From Agrypnia vestita (taxonomy: Eukaryota > Arthropoda > Insecta > Trichoptera > Phryganeidae), in contig JADDOH010010177.1 in assembly GCA_016648135.1 (NCBI GenBank), positions 28,245 to 92,244 on the forward strand: a stretch of 64,000 nucleotides of DNA, read 5' to 3'. A program made the position numbers and the translations under genes. Below are positions 1-9,329 of the stretch, piece after piece. Under the pieces are notes generated by a model that worked only from the letters and a program-made list of their open reading frames with translations, ran no database searches and was not told the DNA's origin. Numbering within the stretch: the first letter of the stretch is position 1; every line of letters begins with the position of its first letter.

Positions 1-172
1 TGTTCAAATTTAATTCGTCTTTGGCGACTTTGATAAATTTTTAGTACTTTATTATCATACATGTTCAAACTTTGGTATTGTATATCTCCATAACTATTTT
101 TTGTATTTGGTCATGGTTGCTCGAACATTTGACTTGACTCTTCTTAGACTCATAATCAAGGAAGAAATCCAA
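1..172. mobile_element. Palindromic MITE (ACAGGGTG family), right-half fragment
   Basis: The stretch with 'ctccataactat', 'ggtcatggttgctcgaaca' and 'agactcataat' matches the right half of the complete palindromic element at 31871-32381. The window edge removes its left part. It has no coding content. The terminal ACATCCTGTA is not clearly visible, so the right end is decayed. Confidence 0.5.
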
Positions 173-921
173 CTGTTAAGTATTGTGGACTAGCATAGTT
201 ACACTCTATGCATTATTTGCGACTTTTTGTGAACAATCTTATAATTTATTACGTCTGTGTGAGGTCAAGTCTCTAAAGTGGAGCTTTTTGCAGCACTTAA
301 GGTAAGTCGAGCGCTCCTAAAGTACTTCTCCGCTCCTAAAAAGTTTTCAATACCTACCACCTCCAAATCCTGTCCCAAATGTCCCATAAATTTACTCCCT
401 TTCCGATACATTGAATCATTCAAACGGCTTTAAGTAAATAGCAGAAAATACAACATATTGTTACAAAGTTCAATACGCTAATATAATATAGAATTACTTT
501 TTGAAACACAAAAAGGAAATTTATAATCAATATGAACCATATTTCTCCCAAATATACTGTCGCGAGATGTGAGTCACATAGAAAGAATTGCGCTAAATCG
601 AGGATTTTACAACACTTTACGCCTTTCACAGTAAATTGGAAATTACTACAAAGTTCTGGAATAATCTACTAGGTTCTGGAAACATTGCGAAGATCGGATC
701 TTATAAACACGCAAAGGGATCGCTTTGTTTTGACAAGCGAGACGTTGCCAACTAGCGTGATGGACCATAAACAAGCGATAGATAAGATTAAAGTGAAATA
801 GAAAAGTACATAACTACTTTAAATTTTTTTTTGTGAATTAAAGAACGGTGCTCCGATTAAATTCGCCTCAGTGATATTTATAAATAATTAAAACTTTAAT
901 TAATTTCATGTAATTAAGGAT
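173..921. other. No gene recognised
   Basis: A+T-rich sequence with only short chance open frames. I see no repeat family, RNA gene or regulatory signal that I can support. Confidence 0.5.
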
Positions 922-1110
922 AAATTGTAGAAGTCTCATAGAGACTAAGCTAATTTATGTAAGAAAAAAGTGGATGGAAGTCTCTTATACGATGACTCAG
1001 TGCTTACAACCTGTACGAGCTGGCTTAAGTGATCACTCTACACAAAGCAACGTTCACCAATTTCATCGTAAGAACATCGACACATTATCAAAATTTTGAA
1101 AGTTCTGTAT
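922..1110 (-). repeat. AAGTGATCACTT dispersed repeat, copy a
   Basis: Reading the minus strand, this copy has the family landmarks in order: gaacgtt, a gtgatcacttaagccag block, a taagc-type block, then the ggaagtc and tctc(a/t)gagac blocks. About twelve copies occur in the window in both orientations. No protein or RNA promoter is evident. The family could be a SINE without a recognisable promoter or a short MITE. Confidence 0.6.
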
Positions 1111-2109
1111 ATATAAATATGTTCGAATCAAGAATTTTTTATATATTAGTATGGTCTCTGCTAGAGACATCTGTTATTTTTTTCTAATTAAAAAGTAAGT
1201 ATGCACAGCTTTCATAACTAGTAATGATACCTTTATATTTTATTTTTTAAAGTGGAGTTTATGTATTTAATTTTTTCCCACGAATCTATCCTGTGGCAAC
1301 ATGCAAAATATAAATACAGTATAACAGATTTTTCTCATTTATCGTTAAATAATTCGATTCAAATTTAATTTCCACCATCAAAAAATATTGTAATATTCCC
1401 AGAGAAATGTTTTTTATGCAATCTTGCAATAGATTTATCTTATCTCCACAGAATCACGAAATAAAGCCAATATTCTCCATACAAAGTTTCAAATGAAATT
1501 GATAAAGTTAAAATTCTTCTTTTATTTCCATTGCTTTGTAGAAACACACAAAACTCGTAAAAGTGCTGGTTGGAAGGTAGGTACATCAATTTAGAATTTA
1601 TTTGAATAAATATAATATTTACTTCAGAGAGACTTACTACCACAGATTACCTAGCTTTGATGTCTTTAATTTAAAATGTTTTTTGGAGTTTTGAAAAGGA
1701 AAACTTGGTAGATTGCTTATCCTGTAAAATTGTATTTAACATTTTTACGTTCGGTGTGCTAATAAAAAATTGGAAAAATTATAAATGAACGTGAGTGAGA
1801 TATAAAGAGACCTCCCTTCCAAACATTTTTATTTCCGTCATAAAAACGAGCGATATCTTTTATTTCCTCACATAAAATACTACCTTGTCTGGTCAGCCGG
1901 GGAGAGATACGGCTGCCGCAAATTTGGAGATGAAATTGTCAAGTCCGAAAATTGGATGACGTCAGCCGTTTGATGAGGGCGCTGGCAAGATGAAGACACC
2001 AGGTCCAAAGGGTGCATTTGTAATGAAATTGAGTCTAGTACCAACCTTGCGGATTCAGAGGCGAATAATGAATGAATAAAGGTTTTATTTTTAAAGATGG
2101 TATTGGCTT
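1111..2109. other. No gene recognised
   Basis: A+T-rich, with short chance frames only. Positions 1890-2060 are locally richer in G+C and look unique, but no frame there resembles a protein I know. Confidence 0.4.
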
Positions 2110-2381
2110 TTTTGGATAGATAATTTTATGCCATTATTCTTTAAATATAAAAGGGTCTTAAGAACCTGGAAAACGCGGAAAGGCTGTGATTATTGAAACT
2201 GCCCACTCTTCAGGAGCGACGAGCAAGAGGTGACCTCATCGAGACATTGAAGATTCTATTGGGCTTCTACAATATTCCTAATATGATAGATATGTTTGCA
2301 TTAAACACTAATATGGGTCTTCGAGGACATCACTTGAAGTTAAACAAGTTTCGGTTCTCGTGTAACCCAAGAAAGCATGCA

Positions 2382-2878
2382 ATTAATGCTATCTTGTGGT
2401 ACACACTAATTACACGATATCATGAAGATGGGACATATAAGCATAGATTGATTCATAAACATAGTACCAGATTTACGGTTAAAGAAGGAGTACGAATACC
2501 GAAGGTCATAAATAAATATGGACAAAGAACATTAAAATATGTCATACCAAAAATATTTAATAAAATCCCATGTCTTGTCAAAATGGATATTAATAAAAAA
2601 GGGCAAAATACAGAATTAATGAATATGTTATTAAATAAAAGAGACTTATTTTGATTTTGGTAATATTTGTATTTTTTCTTGTATTGTTGTATAGTATTGT
2701 AGATTTGTATTTGAGTTTATAAGATCTATTGTAATTAATTAATATGAATGTATTTCTGATAAATACAATTTATTTATATATATGTATTGATGCACCTACA
2801 GACAAATATCAATATGATGTTTTGTGGGTCTGAGATGTAAAAAAAATAAAAAATAATAATAATAAAAAAAAAAAATAA
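2382..2878 (+). mobile_element. Nested 5'-truncated LINE inside copy 1
   Basis: Comparing copy 1 with the copy at 48885 shows that about 497 bases between AAGCATGCA and GCAATAG are extra. The insert encodes a different RT C-terminus (TRFTVKEGVRIPKVINKYGQ, then KYVIPKIFNKIP) ending in a stop at 2652. An A+T-rich 3' UTR and an A/TAA-rich tail follow to 2878. The YGQR-xx-K-xx-x-PK motif matches the family at 15683-16540, so it is a relative. About four bases of the target (TTGA) appear lost, and no clean target duplication is visible. Confidence 0.75.
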
Positions 2879-3024
2879 GCAATAGATAGAGTGGTCAATA
2901 TGTGGAACAGTTTGCCTGAGGGCGTTGGGTCTGCAGCCAGTGTCAACCAATTTAGGAATGGGCTGGATAGTCAAATGAGAGACAGTGATATGGGCCTATC
3001 AGCTTATGCTGCCTGTCCATTATC

Positions 3025-3025
<1 letters not shown>

Positions 3026-3055
<30 letters not shown>
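3026..3055 (+). repeat. (TAA)n microsatellite tail
   Basis: A run of TAA/AAT units directly follows the CCATTATCAAT terminus of the CR1-like copy. The same junction occurs at 49311, so this is the element's own 3' tail. Confidence 0.85.
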
Positions 3056-3056
<1 letters not shown>

Positions 3057-3287
3057 TAAAGTGTTTTTTCGAATTGGCAACGACGCTTTTTCCAGCGACG
3101 GCCAATTTGACAGCTGACATCTAATTTGTACTCAGTTTGGTTAACTATTCAACCATGGAACAACGTTGCGAATTGTGCAAATTTATTTAAAAAATCCTAT
3201 ACCTACCTCTAAAAAACATCATAAAAACGAACATATTTTATGATGCGCAAAAAATATTAATGTATATGAATGGAATATTCATACTTT

Positions 3288-3799
3288 GTATAAAGGCTAT
3301 CTCATGGTTGGTATCGAAAACTTTGAGGGTCTCCTCAAGTAAATTTTAAAAATAAAATATTCTTTACGCCTTAGGTGAAATGTTAACAGTTAAGGGGTTT
3401 AAAAACACCAAAATTAGCATTTATTCAAGCTTTCTAACATAACTTCTGTAAAACGTTAGAGAATCATGGAAGTAACTTATATCAAACATCTAAAATTCAT
3501 TGAAACAAGTCAAATAAAATGATTAAAACCACCCAGAAATTTGAACCAGATTTTTTACAAGGTTTAATTATTATTAAATGTGACTTAAATAAAAGCAAAT
3601 GAGCTTTAAATATTCGATATAAATAACATCTACGATAGTCTAACGTTTTACAAACGGTATGTCCGAAATATTGAAAAAAAAATCAAAATTTGATGTCGCT
3701 TATCTCCTTAATTGTTGAAATTTCTCCCAAAGTTAAAAAAATATTTTCTAATCAAAATTACCGAAGTTTTTGCTACTTGCTATGAGGCACCTCGAGTAT
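3288..3799. mobile_element. Palindromic MITE (ACAGGGTG family), copy 2
   Basis: It starts with tataaaggctatctcatgg and ends with ttgctatgaggcacctcgagta, imperfect inverted versions of the family ends. The interior has inverted halves around aaattcattgaaac...tgattaaaa, with agcaaatgag as the mirror block. The length is close to that of the complete copy at 31871-32381. There is no coding capacity. Confidence 0.6.
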
Positions 3800-4167
3800 A
3801 CGATAATATATATCACCAGCCATGGCATAGGTACTGGGTAAGCTATCTTTCTGGAGCATAGTTAAGAATGCTCAGTTGAGCATTGGTATTCTTTTTTTAA
3901 TTATCTGCTCTATGATGGAAAAAATATTTGAATCCTTTTTACGAATCCATGATTACCTAATAACAAACATCTCTTTCGTAGCGTTGAATTATATAGTTTT
4001 GAATAATGTTTAGCATTACTTCATTCATTGATCTCAAATACAAGACACGTGATTAAATTAATAGAATTTGGATTTATACAAATTAAAATATTATTTAAAT
4101 TACTCAGTTATCTTTAGGAAAATCATTATATTTATTTTCGCATAATTCAATATTCATTATTTAATAA
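3800..4167. other. No gene recognised
   Basis: A+T-rich spacer; nothing supported. Confidence 0.5.
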
Positions 4168-4334
4168 GTAGCTTATTGGTTTTTTGGTTATGACGCTCGC
4201 CTAGTTAACCAGTGACTGGTGGTTCGAGCTCCTTTCCAGGACACTAGCAATTTACTCATATTTTCATAGCACAAGCGTTTAACATTGAAAATAGTAAGAA
4301 TATTTATGCGACATGTATTCCGCGTTCACACTTT
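4168..4334 (+). mobile_element. tRNA-derived SINE, copy S1
   Basis: The tRNA-like head starts with GTAGCTTATTGG and has a degenerate A box (TTTTTTGGTTATGACGCTCG) and a B box (GGTGGTTCGAGCTCC). The body follows with the family landmarks CACAAGCGTTTAAC and TAGTAAGAATATT, ending CGACATGTATTCCGCGTTC. Five copies in the window share the body. RNA polymerase III transcription is expected from the boxes, but this copy is diverged. Confidence 0.75.
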
Positions 4335-4439
4335 TAAAATAATGAGACGTCTATAGTAACTAATAGTTTAAATCGATTACTAATTAATTATAAACTATGA
4401 TTGTACGATTATTAATTTATCTGCTAAATATAAATGTAT

Positions 4440-5431
4440 CAGTGGCGTGCAGTTGGTTTAAACTTAGGTTATGCTGTGACCGACTATATACCTATATTTC
4501 AAAAAATATATACGCATATATCTTTATCGGTACATATATATTTTGTATTTTTTTAACTGTATATTTATAATGACCAATTCTGAGTAGCTTTAACCCACAA
4601 AAATAACTGCACTATAAAATAAGTATCATAAAAAAGGATTTTCTAAATAAATAAATATTTTATGTATAGGTAATACTGCAAAATATTTCAATATATTTCG
4701 AAGACGATTTATATATAATTAAAACGGGAAAAATTTCAGATACACTTTTCTTTTCACAAAAATAAATCAAACATTTTATCGTATCGATGGCAGTGGCAAC
4801 GTTGTTGCAAATAAACATTTTAATATTGCATATAAAATGTTAAAAAACCTACATTTTACAAAGTTTCTTAATAAATTACCATAAACTTATTCAAGTAAAT
4901 AGAAAATTGAATTTGTGTTATTATTGAACTCAGTAATTCACATAAAAAATAATAATAATAACAGTAATACATATAATAATAATAAAAAAATAATCATTAT
5001 GATTTGACAGATGGAATTCATCATAGAATAGAGAAAAATAATTCACACAAAAAGTTTTGGGTAGAATTTGTAAAAAATGTAATTTCTGCTAGTAACGTGC
5101 GCGCAGTTCTCACGTAACATTGGACCTTTCGAAGAAGCACGCTATTATATGAAAAATTTACTTGGCCTTTACAAAAAACTCTCAGACATAGAGATGAGTC
5201 AAAATACACAGTTCAGAACGAGTTGAGGCGAGTTTCTTCTCGACTTGACTAGATCTATTGAACAAATTTGTTGGGCGCAAACAAGTGAGATAAATTATGA
5301 ATTTACATGATTTTGGATACAGAAACGTCGAAAATAAAACATACAGCCGTAAGACGAATTACGGCTAGAATTTCAAATCGACTTTTTCTTTAGATAAGGA
5401 TTATTTAATTCATATTTATTGCACGCCACTG
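4440..5431. mobile_element. Non-autonomous DNA transposon with CAGTGGCGTGCA TIRs
   Basis: The left end CAGTGGCGTGCA at 4440 is matched by TGCACGCCACTG ending at 5431. The flanks share GTAT on both sides, which could be a short target duplication. The roughly 990-bp interior is A+T-rich and has no transposase frame. A lone TTATTGCACGCCA end at about 42410 suggests another, broken member. The superfamily cannot be fixed from the sequence alone. Confidence 0.6.
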
Positions 5432-5689
5432 GTATGTAAAGAGATACATCTGTTCTAAATATCCAATATTGCTTTACTACCTTTATTTCGAATTCCCTGC
5501 TAAAAAATATATATTAATAATATCGTATGTAAGTTATGTTTATTGTGTTTACTTATTTACTTTAAATTTTTACTTTTTTCTCTTTTGTGTTATTATGTAT
5601 TTCATGTTTTTACCTGTAAATGTTTAATATTTGACATATGATTTTAAATAACTGTTACTTAGCTACAAAACTACACTAACACTCAGGAA

Positions 5690-5885
5690 CATGCCGAAGG
5701 GCTAGTTGAGTGGCGATTCCAAAAATTGTACTCAAGTACTCAAGTTAATAAGGGTTTACAAATATTAACTACAAATACTATAGGATTATACAGTTGGATG
5801 AATAAGAAATTTCGGAAATATGAAAAAATATTAATAGTTAATTTAATATTATAAATAACCAGGTCCCTTTTACAAATAGTCATCT
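5690..5885 (+). pseudogene. Penelope-like element (PLE) C-terminal fragment
   Basis: A short frame reads NKGLQILTTNTIGLYSWM and is followed by an AATAACCAGGTCCCTTTTAC block. Both match the better copy at 35870-36480 (NKDLQIL, then AATAACCAGGTTC). This is the segment after the GIY-YIG region of PLE proteins. It is heavily diverged and not functional. Confidence 0.45.
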
Positions 5886-6094
5886 TTTAAATTTGTTTTT
5901 CTTGAACATAATAATACATGTTGGTTAAAAAAAGAGCCACTCATCTCACTAGTATGAACATGTTTCAAAATGAGCAACACAACATATCTAGATATCATTT
6001 ATATTCTATTGCGTTGCTAATTTCATTAATATATAAAAATATTCATTTTTAATAAAATCAAAACACTGTTAAAAACCGAAAATTTTTAAATAAT

Positions 6095-6135
6095 CAAATA
6101 TTTCGGAGCCAATGGTTCATTCGTCAAGACAAAAC
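6095..6135 (-). ncRNA. Decayed hammerhead-like motif (family A)
   Basis: On the minus strand this reads TTGACGAATGAACCATTGGC then TCCGAAATA. It matches the family A pattern CTGACGA, stem, GAAAC, with a mutated first base and a weakened stem. Its orientation is opposite to the PLE fragment at 5690, so it probably belongs to a different insertion. Confidence 0.35.
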
Positions 6136-6254
6136 GTACACGAAAATAAAAATTGGGCGTATAAACGTAATCAAAAATGAATAATAAATAGGTATAATGG
6201 ATTTACGAAATTATTGAAGTTTTACTTCTTTCGGCGCATTTAGTTTAATTTTTT

Positions 6255-6320
6255 TATTGGAACGTAAGTTGCGCACGCAGCATGTAGTAAAAACATGTAG
6301 CGGAAATGCGATACCAGAAC
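6255..6320 (-). repeat. Dispersed repeat shared with 27228-27300
   Basis: The minus strand reads CGCATTTCCGCTACATG followed by a CATGCTGC block, also found at 27228-27300 on the plus strand. The repeat has no known identity. Confidence 0.5.
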
Positions 6321-6332
6321 TACCGACGTCAT

Positions 6333-6580
6333 ATTGAATTATTGTCAGCTGTCACATTCTATTTACGTGCGAGTTCTCGAATATGTCGATTGTTTTTTAA
6401 GAAAGTTTTTTTTCGTCATGCCAAAAACGATTAAAAGTGATATTTGATAAATTATTTATTGCAAAAACGACGTAATTGCCAGATATACGTTTTCGAAACA
6501 CACTGAATTCTTGTCGGCTATCAGATTCTGTTTACATGCGAGTTAACGAATGTTTCGATCGTTTTTGAAGAAATTTGTTT
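6333..6580 (+). repeat. Diverged direct repeat, two units about 167 bp apart
   Basis: The blocks GTCAGCTGTCACATTCT with ACGTGCGAGTTCTCGAAT (from 6343) and GTCGGCTATCAGATTCTG with ACATGCGAGTTAACGAAT (from 6511) are diverged copies in the same order. Each is followed by TCGAT-TTTTTAAGAAA-type sequence. They may be subrepeats of an unrecognised element. Confidence 0.55.
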
Positions 6581-6824
6581 GTTTGTTTGGAGTATAACTT
6601 TTACCAGGCGTACATGAGTACATGCACGTATTTTTTAATCATATACATTCAAAAGAATATTGCTTTAAAAACTCTAAACAAAGAAATAGATATCTCATTA
6701 CCGATGGTGAAATCTCTACTGGTTAATTGGGATGACAAATTTCAACCACAAATGGCGGTAGTAAAAAACAAAAAAAGGGGTAACAATTTGTAAAAATTTA
6801 ACACATATACAACTTTTATATAAG

Positions 6825-6990
6825 TCTCAAAATTTTTATATATGTGGTAGTCTATTATGGATGGAATTAGTGAATATTATATTGTATAAAGTGACCACTT
6901 AAGCCAGCCGCACGATAGGTAGTAAGCCCTACATAATCCCAAAAAGACTTCTATGATTCCCATATAAAAAAATTCTCTTAGATTAAAATC
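6825..6990 (+). repeat. AAGTGATCACTT dispersed repeat, copy b
   Basis: It has the family order ggatggaatta, aaagtgaccacttaagccag, gataggtagtaagccctac, agacttctatg and cccatataaa. The palindrome is altered in one base (gaccac). Confidence 0.65.
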
Positions 6991-8454
6991 TTTTCTCTTT
7001 AATAATAATAATAATGCTATACCACAAATATATTTTGTTGTCACGGAAGAAATTATTCATTATTTTGAGGACATTAAGAGTAAAAAATTGGTTTGATATT
7101 AATGAATTGACGTCAATATATTATATGATAATCATTTCATTCGTCTAAAAGAGCTTTTGTATTAATATAACGAAATAAAAAAAATAGTCCCTCTTCTAGC
7201 ACAAGAGTAGTCTCTTTTTGGAGAAGCACAGTGAACAAAATATAAGTATTAATTATAGTTTTCAAAAATTAAAATGAAATAAAATGTAATAAACTGTAAG
7301 TTATATTTAAAAATAAATTAAAAATAAAATAAATAATATGTTTGACAGCTTTTGTGAGAACAACACCATTATGCATTCAATCTACTATTTGTGTGTCATC
7401 TCGCAAGAGGAGGTTAATCTCTGGAAACAACAATACTCTATCGGAACTTCATTCAACTGTAGAAATACTGATGCAACGGTTCAGAACTGTGCTAGTGAGA
7501 TAACAGCTGTACATGCAATACGGTGACAATAAGACGCCATCTAGCGGATGCAGGTGCAAGGAAATTGAGAATTCAATCTGGGGAGTGGAAAATTAATGTT
7601 GTGACTGGATGCCTGTAATAATAACAATTTTACTGTCTTAAATGTTCAACGATTCGGTTCAGATAAATCTGTTTTCTTTTTCCTCAATCAACATCTTGTT
7701 TGAATTTCACTAATTTTAATTTGCAGGAAAGCCTGTGTAAAGAAAATACAATTTTTCATATAATTTTCATAAAAAATTACCCCTTCATACGACAGCTAAA
7801 CGTTTGATAAAAAGGTGTAAAATGCTACTTGATTTTTGTATATTTATAAAATATAACAATACGGAAAAACTACTATAGATCATAATTCAAGATTAGTTTT
7901 GAACCGCACGATGAATACAAATCATAAAAAACTTTTTCAAAAAACATTTTAACAACAGACCACCAAATATACAAACATGAACTGACGTAACTTTTCAACA
8001 CACAATCTGCTACCACTTGACTTATTTAAAAAATATATATAAAGAGCTTGTTAATTTTGAAACAATTATAAAGAAGTCAAAAAATACTTTAAAAAAGTAT
8101 AATATCTTGGTAAATAAGTGGCAAATCGAAAATTGAAAAAAACTTGAAAAAAATACGTTTTGTTTACGAAGTAATTTGATTTTGCAAGAATACTTTAACT
8201 GTTGTATTATTGTGTCTTAAATATACGCAAAGAGAAACCGTTGTGACCCAATCCCCTTTCTTAATGAACGAATTTAGTTCATATCTGTAAATTTTTCAGC
8301 TAAGAAAAATGTAATATTAAAAACAATCAACATAAAAATTCAATTAAATTGGTCATGTTAATCGATGAGTCGATAGGCACATTTAATTTTGAACAATGCC
8401 CTTGTCTTAACAAATTGTTTTAAAAATGAAAATTGTTTGAATAATTGTGTAGTA
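6991..8454. other. No gene recognised
   Basis: A+T-rich with short chance frames. GACGCCATCTAGCG at about 7533 is a motif often seen in insect repeats, but I cannot delimit an element around it. Confidence 0.4.
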
Positions 8455-8680
8455 AAATAATCATCGTCTATGATCTGCTGCTGGATAAAGGCCTCCCCTT
8501 AATACTGCCACTCTCCTTCGTCTTTGTCAATCTTGCTATGTCACTCCCACTCGTCTGTGTATCGAGACTTGGGGTGTCCTTTACGTCATTCTTTTGTTTC
8601 GTGAATATTATTTCAGAATTTTCTTTGTCTTTCGTGAAATATGGCCCGCCCACTGCTATTTACTCTTTTTAGCAATGAAA
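8455..8680 (-). mobile_element. 3' UTR remnant of a non-LTR retrotransposon
   Basis: The plus strand reads CTGCTGCTGGATAAAGGCCT then CCCC near 8475, and ATGGCCCGCCCACTGC near 8640. Both are landmarks, in reverse orientation, of the 3' region of LINEs common in arthropods (...AGGCCTATATCCAGCAGTGG... on the sense strand, compare 14840). No RT coding sequence is left. The frames covering it on both strands are chance. Confidence 0.5.
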
Positions 8681-9100
8681 ATGATATCCTTCACCTTGGT
8701 TTGCGCTCTGTATAAAAATATTTTTGTAATTTGGATTTGTTTGCGTTAGTAAGAAACGTCGATTTTTGTATACCTAACTGTTTTTTTATTATCTTTTCTA
8801 ATTTGTAAGGCATTATGTAATAAGGTAAAAAAAGATTTTGTTGTGATATTTGATATTATTCTACCCAAATGTTGTTTTTGTATATGATATTACATAATTT
8901 TTTTTTAGCCTTGCCTTATCGCGACACTTTTCACTCAGCACATAAATGTCACTGCAGCTACTCCTCTAAGGGCCAGATGCATCAACTTGGATCATAGTAA
9001 TCTTTCTTAAAATCCATGGTTTATTTTGGTTGTTTGATTGATGGATGGATTTGATAATTAATTTAAACCAAGTCGATGTAACCAACCCTAAGAATCCAGA
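8681..9100. other. No gene recognised
   Basis: A+T-rich spacer; nothing supported. Confidence 0.5.
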
Positions 9101-9147
9101 AGAGAATCCAGAATGCCAAAATCTCATTTTGGCATTCTGGATTCTCT
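9101..9147. repeat. Perfect 22-bp-arm hairpin
   Basis: The arm AGAGAATCCAGAATGCCAAA (plus AT) at 9101-9122 is followed by loop CTC and then its exact reverse complement at 9126-9147. The preceding bases AGAATCCAG repeat part of the arm. A perfect arm pair implies recent formation or continuing correction. Confidence 0.9.
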
Positions 9148-9161
9148 CTCCGAAAGAATCC

Positions 9162-9286
9162 ATAATTATAATTTATAGAAATAAACTTTGTATAATGACG
9201 AAGGGTTCGTGGGCTCTAAAATATGTTGATTTTTTTTCAATAAAAAATTGGTGTAAACAAAGTTTATTTCTATAAATTATAATTAT
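9162..9286 (+). mobile_element. Compact PLE-derived TIR element with hammerhead-like motif (A2)
   Basis: Thirty-base inverted arms (ATAATTATAATTTATAGAAA... at 9162-9191, its reverse complement at 9257-9286) enclose TGACGAAGGGTTCGTGGGCT then CTAAAATATGTTG. This is the family A hammerhead-like segment, decayed at the GAAAC position. The same arms bound the PLE fragment at 50745-51198. At 125 bp with no coding sequence, it behaves like a MITE-sized derivative of a PLE terminal repeat. The sequence just beyond 9286 (TGTCCCCAGCAAATAATTTT) also recurs after 51198. Confidence 0.6.
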
Positions 9287-9329
9287 AATGTCCCCAGCAA
9301 ATAATTTTGCTGTGTTTGAAGAAGAATCC

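Larger units (their letters stand above)
2110..3055 (+). pseudogene. CR1/Jockey-like LINE RT C-terminus, copy 1, interrupted
   Basis: The frame from about 2193 reads LPTLQERRARGDLIETLKIL, then RGHHLKLNKFRFSCNPRKHA. This is the usual C-terminal signature of CR1/Jockey-type non-LTR reverse transcriptases, downstream of the catalytic palm. The frame is broken after 2381 by a nested LINE and resumes at 2879 as RVVNMWNSLPEG, SVNQFRNGLD, ending in a (TAA)n tail at about 3026-3055. The copy at 48885-49342 shows the uninterrupted arrangement. Only the 3' end is present, as expected from incomplete target-primed reverse transcription. It is not functional. Confidence 0.8.

Noticed and set aside
2193..2654. 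153-codon frame as one protein
   Set aside because: It is a chance fusion of two different LINE C-termini at a nested insertion, shown by the uninterrupted copy at 48885.
8445..8672. 75-codon plus frame as a membrane peptide
   Set aside because: It is the antisense of a LINE 3' UTR; hydrophobicity comes from pyrimidine-rich sequence.
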